From contig NZ_VFNI01000005.1 of assembly GCF_006715495.1 (NCBI RefSeq), positions 372,001-436,000 of the forward strand: DNA of 64,000 bases. Direction: 5' to 3'. The position numbers and the translations under genes were made by a program. Each line of letters begins with the position of its first letter. The stretch's first letter is position 1. The stretch is from Herbaspirillum sp. SJZ106. GTDB lineage: Bacteria > Pseudomonadota > Gammaproteobacteria > Burkholderiales > Burkholderiaceae_D. The notes under the pieces were generated by a model. It was not told the DNA's origin. It did not search any database and saw nothing but the letters and a program-made list of their open reading frames with translations. Positions 45,804 to 54,712 of the stretch are shown here, one piece after another.

Positions 45804-46440
45804 GCCTTCCGGCCGAGGCGCAGGCGGCAGTGCCAGCAAGCCGCGCAGGTTCGCCGACGACGTTGCCGATCCGGACAGTATCGCCGTTATACGGCGGCTT
45901 TCGCTTTGTCCTACAAATAAATACGATGGCGTCCGATACGGCTCATCATGGCGACCGCCTATGATCGTCAAACCCGTCTGGAAGCGCACATGAAAACAGG
46001 TTGCGCCAGGCGTGTTGCATGTCCGGTAAGGGTTGCGCGGCGCGTCTTTGCCGCTGTTTTTTTAGGAGGAGTCCGGGCCCAGGAGGGCCGCGCCGGGCAC
46101 GGCGTTTCCATGGCGTGCTGGCAATGGCGGCGATGATGTTCATGGGCAATACAAGCTCTCGTTTTTCACAAACAAAATCTGCCGGATCCATGTGGTTTGG
46201 CTAAAATGAACTGGCTGGCATTTGCGAAACATCGCATGTATTTGCACCTGGACATCAGGGAGTGAAAACCATGTTGTCGATGAAATATAAAGAAAAATCG
46301 ATTGCAGTTTCCAACGTCCGGCACATTTTTCCCGCCACAGGAGGCGCAAGTTGCAGCGCGCCGATGCGAAGCCGGAACGCGCCTTAGGAAGCGCGAGGAA
46401 CAAGGATTGCTAGCTTTGGAAATTTGACAGGGGAAATGTC
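45804..46440. other. 637-base intergenic region, no gene recognised
   Basis: A weak hairpin at 45893-45907 (CGCCG-TTATA-CGGCG followed by GCTTT) may end pgi. The stretch 46140-46320 is less GC-rich than its surroundings and could hold a promoter for the gene at 46441. Short open frames of 62-67 codons near 45948-46204 have no family, no good ribosome site and conflicting frames, so I do not call them. Confidence 0.5.
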
Positions 46441-46818
46441 ATGGACAAGTCCGATTCCGCTCATCCGACCGACAAGAATATCTCCATCCAGCAAGGCGAT
46501 TGGGATGCATACCGGAACCATATCGGAAGCCACGCGGCCGATCCGCAAAAAACGCCGGACGAATGCGAGGAAGAGATCCGCAGCGCACCGGCCGGCGCCC
46601 CGGGCGATTCATCCGGGCAGCCATTGCACGGCGAAGAAGACATCCTGGCTTACCGTCGCCAATGCGCGCGCGCCTATATCGGCATGAACGGACGCCTGGG
46701 CGGGCGCGCCTACCATGCCAATGAACCGGTGATCCTGACTCCCGAAACGGTCAACGAACTGGCCGAACTCAATCGCATCTTGCGGGAAGAGCGCGCGCAA
46801 AAAAAGAAGGGACGCTGA
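46441..46818 (+). CDS. Hydrophilic protein of unknown function (125 aa)
   Basis: A 125-residue soluble, highly charged protein. The first half is polar and probably disordered (residues 1-60, rich in Asp, Pro, Glu and Ser). The second half looks folded, with EEDILAYRRQCARAYIGMNG and then ILTPETVNELAELNRILREE. It ends in a lysine-rich tail. AGGGGA precedes the ATG. No relationship to neighbours is evident; the next gene, a kinase, begins 230 bases later. No family was recognised. Confidence 0.65.
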   Translation: MDKSDSAHPTDKNISIQQGDWDAYRNHIGSHAADPQKTPDECEEEIRSAPAGAPGDSSGQPLHGEEDILAYRRQCARAYIGMNGRLGGRAYHANEPVILTPETVNELAELNRILREERAQKKKGR

Positions 46819-47048
46819 CGAGGGCGCATGTCCTGATGGCGGATGCCCTCAGGACTCTTGGCAGCAAAAGGGGACATTGCCGATCCCGGCCGCAACGGAC
46901 CGGCGGATCCCATGCAGGTTCTTTGCCAGGCGCAGTAATGCGTTGCGCGCTTGGCGTCATCATATAACCGTTAAGTGCCTTGCCTCCGTGCATGGCGCAG
47001 ATGCCGCCATACCCGGACGACATAGTGGGCCTTATACGTTTTCACGAC

Positions 47049-49649
47049 ATGGCAGAAATTTCTTGGTTGCGCGGTGGCGGTCAGGCCGGCAAGATCGTTT
47101 CCGCGTCCGACTGGACGGACAATGCGTTGGGCGATCCGGCGCATTGGCCGGTGGCGCTGCGGGCATCCCTGAACATCGCCCTGCATTCTCCATCGCCGGC
47201 CCTGCTGATCTGGGGCGACGCGCGCAATATCCTCTACAACGATTCTTTCGCGGCCTGTATCGGCAGCCAGCATCCCGGCGTGTTCGGCGCGCGCCTGGAT
47301 GAGGCGCCGTTTTGGCCGCAACTCCGCGCAGCGCATCTGGCCGCGATCGAGGCATGCTTCGCCGGCCGCACGCAAACACTGGAAGAGCAGCACGTGGTGC
47401 GGCCGGAAGACGCGGTCGATGCCTGGTTCGATTTTTCCTATGTGCCGATTTTTGCGGCAGACGGCGCCGCTGTCGAAGGCGTGTTGTGCACCCTGGTCGA
47501 CCTCACCGAACGCCGCCGCGGGATACAGGCGCTGCTGTCGAGCGAGAACCGCCTGACCGCGATTTTCAACCAGGCGTCGGTATGCTTTTCCGAACTCGAC
47601 CTGCAGGGACGCTACCTGCGGGTCAACGATGCCCTGTGCCGCATGTTGTGCCGCAGCGAGGAGGAATTGCTGCGCATGACGCTGGCCGACGTGACGCATC
47701 CGGACGATGTGCCGGTCAACATGTCGATGTTCAACCGCTGCATCGGGGACGGCAAATCCTTCACGCTGGAAAAGCGCTATGTGCGCCCGGACGGTTCGTC
47801 TTTCTGGGTGTCGAGCAACATCAGTCGCATCGTCGATGCGAAAGGCCGGCCGCAGGCCATGATCGCGGTATCCACCGACATCACCGAGCGCCGCCGCGCA
47901 GAAGAAGCGTTGCGCGAACTCAACGATACGCTGGAGCAGCGCGTGGTCGAGGAAATCCTGGAGCGCAGCCGGGCCGAGGCCGCATTGAGCCAGATGCAGA
48001 AAATGGAAGCGGTAGGCCAATTGACCGGCGGCGTGGCGCACGACTTCAACAACGTGCTGCAGATCATCGGCGGCAACCTGCAATTGCTGCAGTCCGCTGC
48101 GGCGCTGGAAGAGAAGAGTCGCCAACGCGTGAAGATCGCCATCGATGCGGTCGACCGCGGCGCCAAGCTGTCGTCGCAGTTGCTGGCGTTCGCGCGCCGG
48201 CAGCCGCTGCAGCCGCGCAGCATCAACTTGAAGCGCGTGCTGCATGACATGGATGACCTGCTGCACCGCGCGGTAGGCGAAACCATCGAGATCTCCACGA
48301 TTGTCGCAAGCGACCTGTGGAACGCCATGCTCGACCCCAATCAGGTCGAGAATCTGATCATCAACACCGCCATCAACGCGCGCGACGCCATGCCTGACGG
48401 CGGGCGCCTGACGCTGCAGATGGGCAACGTGCGCTTGTCCGATCCGCATTTCCTGGCGCAAGCCGATCTGGAGCCGGGCGACTACGTGGAGCTGTCGATT
48501 TCCGACAACGGTTGCGGCATGTCGCCGGAAGTGCGCGAGCGCGCCTTCGAACCGTTCTTCACCACCAAGAAGGAAGGCGAGGGGACCGGGCTCGGCTTGT
48601 CCATGGCCTACGGTTTCGTCAAGCAGAGCAAGGGCCATATCAGTATCCAGAGCGAAGCGGGCCGGGGCACCACGATCCGCATCTGTTTCCCGCGTTCGCG
48701 GGAGGCGGAGGCCGCCGTCGACGACATCCGCGAAATGGAGGTGCATGGCGGCGACGAAACCATCCTGGTGGTGGAAGACGACCCCAGCCTGCAATTGACC
48801 GTGACCGATACGCTGTCCTCGCTGGGGTATCGCGTGCTCAAGGCCGACAATGGCGAGCGCGCGCTGGCCATCGTCCGGAGCGGCGTCCCGATCGACATGC
48901 TGTTTACCGATGTGGTGATGCCGGGCAGCGTCCCGGCCACCGAGCTGGCGCGCCAGGCCCGCCAGTTGTTGCCGGGCATAGAGATCCTGTTTACTTCCGG
49001 CTATCCGCGCGACGCCATCGTGCATGAAGGGCGGCTGGATGCCGGGGTCGAGCTGCTTTCCAAGCCTTACCGCCTCAACCAGCTGGCGCAGCGCATCCGT
49101 CACATGCTGTCCAGGCGGGCACATCGCATGCAGGCGATGCGCGGCGATCGGGGCGGCGACATTGCGGATGAGGCGCCGGGCTCGGCCACGATCCATGTCT
49201 TGCCGGTGGCCGAACGCCAGCGCAGGAAAGCCGCGGATGCCGCCGGCGCGTCGCCGCAGCATGGGCCGGCCGGGAATGACGGCGGCCAGCCGCCGCGCCT
49301 GCGCTTGCTGGTGGTGGAGGACAACATCGATTCGCAGGAACTGATCTGCGAATTGCTCGAAACGCTTGGCCATGCGGCGCACGGCGTGGCCACCGGGGAA
49401 GAAGCGCAACAGGCGCTGGAGGAGCAGGCGTTCGATGTGCTGTTTACCGACGTCAACCTGCCCGGCATCTCCGGCGTCGACCTGGCCCGGGACGCGCTAT
49501 CGCGTTTTCCCGGCATGTCCATCATCTTTGCCTCCGGTTACGGCGCGGCGGTGGCGCGCAATGTCGGCTTCGCCTCCCACTCCCTGCCCAAGCCTTACGA
49601 CATCGCCCAACTACGGGACATCCTCAGGAAAATCGCGGCCGCCGCCTGA
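47049..49649 (+). CDS. Hybrid histidine kinase: PAS-PAS-kinase-receiver-receiver
   Basis: An 866-residue cytoplasmic sensor kinase with no membrane segment. Residues about 25-155 and 160-285 are two PAS/PAC domains (the second has SEEELLRMTLADVTHPDDV and KRYVRPDGSSFWV). The kinase core has the H-box GGVAHDFNNVLQIIGGN, an N-box INTAINARDAMP, and G-boxes DNGCGMSP and GTGLGLSM. Two receivers follow. The first has LFTDVVMPG and a final LLSKPY. The second (about 755-860) has LLVVEDN, LFTDVNLPG and LPKPYD, both with the phosphoacceptor Asp and Lys. A start at 46980 is possible, but ATG 47049 fits better. The output partner is not in the window. Confidence 0.85.
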   Translation: MAEISWLRGGGQAGKIVSASDWTDNALGDPAHWPVALRASLNIALHSPSPALLIWGDARNILYNDSFAACIGSQHPGVFGARLDEAPFWPQLRAAHLAAIEACFAGRTQTLEEQHVVRPEDAVDAWFDFSYVPIFAADGAAVEGVLCTLVDLTERRRGIQALLSSENRLTAIFNQASVCFSELDLQGRYLRVNDALCRMLCRSEEELLRMTLADVTHPDDVPVNMSMFNRCIGDGKSFTLEKRYVRPDGSSFWVSSNISRIVDAKGRPQAMIAVSTDITERRRAEEALRELNDTLEQRVVEEILERSRAEAALSQMQKMEAVGQLTGGVAHDFNNVLQIIGGNLQLLQSAAALEEKSRQRVKIAIDAVDRGAKLSSQLLAFARRQPLQPRSINLKRVLHDMDDLLHRAVGETIEISTIVASDLWNAMLDPNQVENLIINTAINARDAMPDGGRLTLQMGNVRLSDPHFLAQADLEPGDYVELSISDNGCGMSPEVRERAFEPFFTTKKEGEGTGLGLSMAYGFVKQSKGHISIQSEAGRGTTIRICFPRSREAEAAVDDIREMEVHGGDETILVVEDDPSLQLTVTDTLSSLGYRVLKADNGERALAIVRSGVPIDMLFTDVVMPGSVPATELARQARQLLPGIEILFTSGYPRDAIVHEGRLDAGVELLSKPYRLNQLAQRIRHMLSRRAHRMQAMRGDRGGDIADEAPGSATIHVLPVAERQRRKAADAAGASPQHGPAGNDGGQPPRLRLLVVEDNIDSQELICELLETLGHAAHGVATGEEAQQALEEQAFDVLFTDVNLPGISGVDLARDALSRFPGMSIIFASGYGAAVARNVGFASHSLPKPYDIAQLRDILRKIAAAA

Positions 49650-49942
49650 GGTCACGCTGATTCCGGTGGTTCCGGTGGTTCCGGCGCAAGCGGAGCCACA
49701 TGCGGGATCGGCGGCAGTCGCGTTTTCTCTGGCTGTGCACTGGCGGTTCCGCCGTTTTTTCTTCCTTCCTGGGCTCTTTACTGGCCTCTCTCCTGGGCGT
49801 CGGCAGCTTGCCAAGGCGCTATCGAAGCGCGCCGGCAACGATCAAACTTTGTAAGTCTTGTTCCCTTTTTTACTAGTTTTATTTAATATAAATACGAACA
49901 ATTACCATTTGTATTTATATTAAATTGTTGAAAAGGTAAAAC
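49650..49942. other. Upstream region of the TonB-dependent receptor
   Basis: The first part holds a short direct repeat of TTCCGGTGG around 49662-49683 and no open frame of note. The last 65 bases are strongly AT-rich and carry the 15-bp inverted repeat at 49881-49925. Confidence 0.5.
49881..49925 (+). promoter_or_regulatory. Perfect 15-bp AT-rich inverted repeat upstream of the siderophore receptor
   Basis: Arms ATTTAATATAAATAC (49881-49895) and GTATTTATATTAAAT (49911-49925) are exact inverse complements around a 15-base spacer that contains AATTACCATT, weakly like part of a Fur box. The right arm ends 17 bases before the start codon. It may be an operator or a 5' hairpin that masks the ribosome site. 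Confidence 0.55.
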
Positions 49943-52150
49943 TTGAACCGCCATCATCCGATTCCGACGCGGCCGCGCGTCATGATCCGCGCGCTGCGCA
50001 AGGCGCTTGTTTATATGACCCTGGCCGGGGCGCCGGCATTGGCAAGCATGCCGGCTGCGGCCCAGGCCGCACCGGCCTCGGCTGAGCAGCAGGCGCCAGC
50101 CGCAGATTCCCAGGCCGTAGACGCCCAGGGCGCCAACCTGCCCACGGTGACCGTCACCGGCAGCGGCGAAGGCCAAGGTACGCAGCACTTGCAGATCCAG
50201 TCGAGCAGCGGCGCGCTGGGCTCGCGTTCCATCTTGGATACGCCGTTCTCCCTCACCAGCATCACTGCCGACGAACTGGCCGACCGGCAGATCCTCAAGC
50301 TGGGCGACGTGTTTTTCAACGATGCATCGGTCAGCGACAGCAGCGGCGGCTATAGCTCCTGGGCGTCCTACATCTCCATCCGCGGCTTGCCGGCCGACTG
50401 GCAGAATTCCTTCCGCATCGACGGCAAGCCTTTCCTCAGCTACGCCATCACGCTGCCTTACGACCATTTCGAGCGCATCGACCTGCTCAAGGGTTCGTCC
50501 GGCTTCATGTATGGCTTCGGTTCGCCGGGCGGCCTGATCAACTACATCAGCAAGAAGCCGACCGACACGCCGGTACGCAGCGTCAGCGTGGGCTATACCA
50601 GCAACAACCTCTGGAGCGAGCACGTCGACCTGGGCGGGCGCTTCGGCAATGACCAGATGTTCGGTTATCGCCTCAATGCCACGCATGACCAGGGCGAGAC
50701 CTTCAACGAGGGGCATCTCAAGCGCGATTCGGTATCGCTGGCACTGGATGCGCGGCTTACGCGCGACCTGACCTGGGATTTCCAGGCGATCTGGCAGAAC
50801 AGCAACGGGAAAGACCAGACGCCGTCGATCGTCACAACCGGCCTGGCCGGCGGCGGTTTGCCGGCCGTTATCAGCGGCGGCAACCGCAACCTGGTAGGCC
50901 CCGGCCAGCATATCGACACCAATTTCCAGTTGTACCAGACCGGCCTGACTTATCGCATCACGCCGGACTGGAAAGCCAACCTCAGCTATAGCCACAGCAC
51001 CTCCAAGCGCTTCCGCAACGAAGGCATCGCAAGCCTGACCGATGCCGCCGGCAATTACGCCGACTGGCGCTCCGATTCGCGCGAAGGCCACGTCTTCGAC
51101 CAATGGCAGGCCATGCTGGAAGGCAATGCGAAAACCGGTTTCCTGGAGCACCAGCTGGTGCTCGGCGCATCCTGGCAAAAGCAGGTCAACAATTATTCGG
51201 TCGCGCAGTACTACCAGCAGATCGGCAGCGGCAACCTGTACACGCAAAACACCAATGCGCATGACAGTTCTACCGACCTGCAGACCTACCACGCCGGCAT
51301 CATTACCCAGCAGGCGGTGTTCGCCAGCGATACCCTGAAGTTCTCCGACCGCTGGTCGCTGCTGGCGGGCGCCCGCTATAACGAGTTCCAGCAGGACAGC
51401 TTCGACGCCACCGGCGCCCGGACCGCCCGTTACGACAAGTCGGCGCTGACCCCGACGGTGGCCCTGATGTTCAAGCCTGAACCGAACACCACGGTCTATG
51501 GCAGCTATGTGGAGTCGCTGGAGCAGGGCGGCACGCCCGCCACGACCAACACCAACTACGGCCAGCAACTCAAGCCGCTCATGAGCAAGCAATATGAAGT
51601 GGGCGTGAAGACCGACCAGCGCCTCTGGAGCGCCACGGCGGCGCTGTTCCGTATCGAGCGGGCGGCGGAATACACCGATTCCGGCGGCGCGCTGGTGCAG
51701 GATGGCCAATCCGACTACCAGGGCCTGGAGCTGGGCGGCGCACTGAAGCTGGGTTCGCAGTGGCAACTGGGCAGCAGCCTGATGTTCCTCGATTCCAAGT
51801 ACAGCAAGGGCTCGGCCTACACCGGCAACCGCGTGGCCGGCGCGCCGGACATGGTGGCGACCGCGCAGCTGTCCTACCTGGTGCCGCAACTGGCCGGCCT
51901 GAAACTGATGGCCGACGCCAAGTACACCGGCAATACCATGCTGCGCGCGGCCAACGACCTCAAGGCGCCCGGCTATGCGTTGTTCAACCTTGGCGCCAGC
52001 TACACCACCCGCATCGGCAAGTACGACACCACGTTCCGGGCCGCGGTCAACAACCTGCTGGACAAGCGCTACTGGCAATACCAGTGGGAGAACTACATCA
52101 AGCCAGGCGATCCGCGCACCTTCAGCGTGAGCGCCAAGGTGGACTTCTGA
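49943..52150 (+). CDS. TonB-dependent siderophore receptor
   Basis: A 735-residue outer-membrane receptor. A signal peptide ends around residue 43 (SMPAAAQAA). A plug domain at about 80-210 has LGSRSILDTPFSLTSITADEL and IRGLPADWQNSFRIDGKP, followed by a 22-stranded barrel and the C-terminal VSAKVDF with terminal Phe. There is a TonB-box-like LPTVTVTG near residue 65, without an extra N-terminal signalling domain. The TTG at 49943 is chosen because AAAAGG lies six bases upstream; ATG 49982 has no ribosome site. It is followed by a PepSY protein, a common partner in ferric-siderophore use. The siderophore is unknown. Confidence 0.87.
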   Translation: MNRHHPIPTRPRVMIRALRKALVYMTLAGAPALASMPAAAQAAPASAEQQAPAADSQAVDAQGANLPTVTVTGSGEGQGTQHLQIQSSSGALGSRSILDTPFSLTSITADELADRQILKLGDVFFNDASVSDSSGGYSSWASYISIRGLPADWQNSFRIDGKPFLSYAITLPYDHFERIDLLKGSSGFMYGFGSPGGLINYISKKPTDTPVRSVSVGYTSNNLWSEHVDLGGRFGNDQMFGYRLNATHDQGETFNEGHLKRDSVSLALDARLTRDLTWDFQAIWQNSNGKDQTPSIVTTGLAGGGLPAVISGGNRNLVGPGQHIDTNFQLYQTGLTYRITPDWKANLSYSHSTSKRFRNEGIASLTDAAGNYADWRSDSREGHVFDQWQAMLEGNAKTGFLEHQLVLGASWQKQVNNYSVAQYYQQIGSGNLYTQNTNAHDSSTDLQTYHAGIITQQAVFASDTLKFSDRWSLLAGARYNEFQQDSFDATGARTARYDKSALTPTVALMFKPEPNTTVYGSYVESLEQGGTPATTNTNYGQQLKPLMSKQYEVGVKTDQRLWSATAALFRIERAAEYTDSGGALVQDGQSDYQGLELGGALKLGSQWQLGSSLMFLDSKYSKGSAYTGNRVAGAPDMVATAQLSYLVPQLAGLKLMADAKYTGNTMLRAANDLKAPGYALFNLGASYTTRIGKYDTTFRAAVNNLLDKRYWQYQWENYIKPGDPRTFSVSAKVDF

Positions 52151-52231
52151 TCTTCTGATTTTCTGATTTTCTGATCGCAGGTGCGTAGGTAGTAAAATAT
52201 CGAAAAAGAAGCAATTCTCGTTCTCAATTAT

Positions 52232-52265
52232 CGACAGCCTTCCCGTTCTCTCCGGAAGGCTGTCG
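52232..52265 (+). terminator. Hairpin between the receptor and PepSY genes
   Basis: A perfect 12-bp stem (CGACAGCCTTCC with GGAAGGCTGTCG) with a 10-base loop is followed only by a weak T-rich run (CTTGTGCTTG). It may reduce rather than stop read-through to the PepSY gene. Just upstream, TTTTCTGA is repeated at 52154-52175. Confidence 0.6.
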
Positions 52266-52365
52266 CTTGTGCTTGTAGAGGTTGCCGTTCCAAAGCGATA
52301 TCGGCGTAGCGCCGAAGATCATTCAAGCCAGCCGACAAAACCCAAAGTAGCCAGGTAAAACAGCA

Positions 52366-53601
52366 ATGCGCGCACTGTTCGTCATCATCCACCGCTGGTT
52401 CGGCCTTGCCGCCGCGGTCTTTCTTTTCATTTCCGGCGCCACCGGCGCGGTTATCTCCTGGGATCATGAGCTCGATGCCTGGCTCAATCCCGGCCTGTTC
52501 CAGGCCAACAGCGCCGGCCAGCCCGGCGCCGGCGCTCCCAAAGGCGGGCTGGAACTGGCCAACCTGGTGGAGCAGGCCGAGCCCAGGCTGCGGGTGACCT
52601 ATGTGCTGACCCAAGGCGAGCCCGGACACACCATCGGCATGATGGTCGAGCCGCGCATCGATCCCGCTAGCGGGAAGCCTTATGCGCTGGACTATAACCA
52701 GATCGCGGTCGATCCCGTTACCGCCGAGATCCAGGGCCGCCGCATGTGGGGAGCGGTGTCGCTGTCGCGCGAGAACCTGCTGCCGTTCCTGTACAAGCTG
52801 CACTACACGATGCACCTGCCCGACATGGGCGGCATCGAAACCGGCGTCTGGCTCATGGGGATCATCGGCATCGTATGGACGCTGGATTGCTTCATCGCGC
52901 TCTACCTGTCCTTTCCCAATTGGCGCAGCTGGCGCAAATCGTTCGCCTTCCGTTGGCGCGACGGCGGCCACAAGCTCAATTTCGACCTGCACCGCTCCGG
53001 CGGCGTGTGGGTATGGGCATTGCTGCTGGTGCTGGCGGTGACGTCGGTGTCGATGAACCTGGAGCGCCAGGTCATGCGTCCCATCCTGCAAACCGTCTCG
53101 ACCCTGACGCCCGGCCCCTTCGATACGCGTACCCCGGTGGCGCCGGAAAAGGCGGTCGAACCCCGCATCTCGCGTGAACAGGCGGTCGCGCTGGGCCGGC
53201 AGGAAGGAAGCAAGCAGGGCCTGGCCGAGCCGGTCGGCGGCGTGTTCTATTCCTCGATGTTCGGCGTGTATGGCGTGGGCTTTTTCCAGGCCGGCAACGA
53301 TCATGGCGACGGCGGCCTGGGCAATGCCTGGCTGTATTTCGATTCCAATACCGGCGCTTACGCCGGCGGCCGCGTGCCGGGCAACGGCAGCGCCGGCGAC
53401 ATCTTCCTGCAGGCGCAATTCCCCTTGCATTCCGGCCGCATTCTCGGCCTGCCGGGGCGCATCCTGATTTCCTTCATGGGCGCGCTGGTGGCGATGCTGT
53501 CGGTGACCGGCGTGGTGATCTGGGTGCGCAAGCGCAAGGCGCGCATCCAGCAGCGCGCCCGCCTGGAGCCGGCCGTCCAGGCGATGGCCAAGCCGCGCTG
53601 A
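52366..53601 (+). CDS. PepSY-associated membrane protein, probable ferric-siderophore reductase partner
   Basis: A 411-residue inner-membrane protein of the PepSY-TM family with four hydrophobic segments (residues about 11-34, 155-175, 205-228 and 360-388). The start is typical (HRWFGLAAAVFLFISGATGAVISWDHELD) and the PepSY repeats include YNQIAVDPVTAEIQGRR. Such proteins beside TonB-dependent receptors are thought to reduce or process the imported ferric complex. It has no His/Met-rich insert, unlike the paralogue at 2501. The ATG at 52366 follows CAGGTAAAAC. Confidence 0.83.
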   Translation: MRALFVIIHRWFGLAAAVFLFISGATGAVISWDHELDAWLNPGLFQANSAGQPGAGAPKGGLELANLVEQAEPRLRVTYVLTQGEPGHTIGMMVEPRIDPASGKPYALDYNQIAVDPVTAEIQGRRMWGAVSLSRENLLPFLYKLHYTMHLPDMGGIETGVWLMGIIGIVWTLDCFIALYLSFPNWRSWRKSFAFRWRDGGHKLNFDLHRSGGVWVWALLLVLAVTSVSMNLERQVMRPILQTVSTLTPGPFDTRTPVAPEKAVEPRISREQAVALGRQEGSKQGLAEPVGGVFYSSMFGVYGVGFFQAGNDHGDGGLGNAWLYFDSNTGAYAGGRVPGNGSAGDIFLQAQFPLHSGRILGLPGRILISFMGALVAMLSVTGVVIWVRKRKARIQQRARLEPAVQAMAKPR

Positions 53602-53622
53602 ATATCCCGCCGGATTGAAGCG

Positions 53623-54399
53623 CTATGCGGCGTCGTGGAAGATGATGCCCAGCGTATGCCGCCGCCCGCTGCGCAGGCGCGACACGCCATGGCGCAAGTT
53701 GACCCGGTAGACATGCCCTGGCCCGCGCGCGCCTGGCACCGGACGCTGGCTGACCGCGAACACCACCGCGTCGCCCTGGCGCAGCGGCACGACTTGCGGG
53801 CGCGACTGCATGCGCGGGCGCTGTTCGGTCAGCACGAATTCGCCGCCGCTGAAATCGCGCCCCGGTTCCGACAGCAGGATCGCCACCTGCAGCGGAAACA
53901 TGTGTTCTCCATACAAATCCTGATGCAGGCAGTTATAGTCGCCGGCCTCGTAGCGCAGCAGCAATGGCGTCGGGCGTACCTGCCCGGCTTCGTTGCAGCG
54001 GCGCACGAATTCGGCGTGCGTGGCGGGATAGCGCACGCCGATATCCATCAGGGCGTTCCAGTGGTTGGCCAGCGGCGCCAGGTGCGGATAGAAGGCGCTG
54101 CGCAGCGCCTGTACCGGCGCCGGCAGCGGGTAGCGGAAGTATTTGTATTCGCCCCGCCCGAAGTTGTGGCGCGCCATTGCGATGCGCGAGCGGAACAGGC
54201 TGTCGTCGTCGTAGAGGGCCGCCAGCCGCAGCGCTTCCTGCGCATCCAGCAGGGCGGGAATCAAGGCGCAGCCATCGGCATGCAGCGCGGCGACGATGTC
54301 GTTCCATGCTTGTGCGGCGATGCGCTGCTGCAGGTTCGCGCCGGCATCGGGGGCTTCCAGCGGTAAGGGAGGAAACAGGGGAGTAGGGTTGGTGGGCAT
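53623..54399 (-). CDS. 2-oxoglutarate/Fe(II)-dependent oxygenase family protein
   Basis: A 258-residue oxygenase of the prolyl-hydroxylase-like 2OG-Fe(II) family. The iron site is visible as His and Asp in the LHQDLYGEHMFPLQVAILLS motif, with the distal His in NLRHGVS and the 2-oxoglutarate-binding Arg in GRRHTLGIIFHD. An N-terminal helical region of about 110 residues precedes it. It is convergent with the PepSY gene and stands alone. Substrate unknown; its nearness to iron-uptake genes may be coincidence. Confidence 0.78.
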   Translation of the reverse strand: MPTNPTPLFPPLPLEAPDAGANLQQRIAAQAWNDIVAALHADGCALIPALLDAQEALRLAALYDDDSLFRSRIAMARHNFGRGEYKYFRYPLPAPVQALRSAFYPHLAPLANHWNALMDIGVRYPATHAEFVRRCNEAGQVRPTPLLLRYEAGDYNCLHQDLYGEHMFPLQVAILLSEPGRDFSGGEFVLTEQRPRMQSRPQVVPLRQGDAVVFAVSQRPVPGARGPGHVYRVNLRHGVSRLRSGRRHTLGIIFHDAA

Positions 54400-54434
54400 G
54401 GCAAATCCTGGTCGATGAATATGCTCAGTGTGTC

Positions 54435-54610
54435 ATGCTGTTCAGTTAAGCCTTCCATCAGTGAATCGTCATCCCGGCGAAGGCCGGGATCCAGTGTCTT
54501 TCGTTGCGCCTCAATGGCCGTTGAATTGGCCGTTGAATGACGAATGACGCGACGCTGGACCCTGACCTTCGTCAGGGCGACAGGGAAATTTCGGCTTAAC
54601 TGAACGGCAT
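54435..54610. repeat. TIR-bounded intergenic element (176 bp, MITE-like)
   Basis: The ends are 18-bp inverted repeats, ATGCTGTTCAGTTAAGCC (54435-54452) and GGCTTAACTGAACGGCAT (54593-54610), matching at 17 of 18 positions. Inside are two hairpin modules: CCCGGCGAAGGCCGGG near 54473, and a CCCTGACCTTCGTCAGGG near 54560. The same end sequence forms the terminator at 2089-2117, and the internal modules recur at 57088-57190. It encodes no transposase, so any mobility would be non-autonomous. Confidence 0.7.
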
Positions 54611-54657
54611 TAATGCCCAGTGTGGGCCGGTTGCCGGGCCGGCGCACTCCGCCTCTT

Positions 54658-54712
54658 GCTATCGAATTGCTATCGAATTGCTATTGAATTGCTATTGAAT
54701 TGCTATTGAATT
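54658..54712. repeat. Five tandem 11-bp repeats abutting the LysR stop codon
   Basis: Five perfect-length copies of GCTATYGAATT (two with C, three with T at the variable position) run from 54658 to 54712, directly next to the LysR stop at 54713. Copy number of such short tandem repeats can change by slippage. It could affect the message 3' end of the leftward gene. Confidence 0.85.

Noticed and set aside
45948-46204. Short open frames after pgi
   Set aside because: Overlapping in different frames, no ribosome site, no recognisable protein features.
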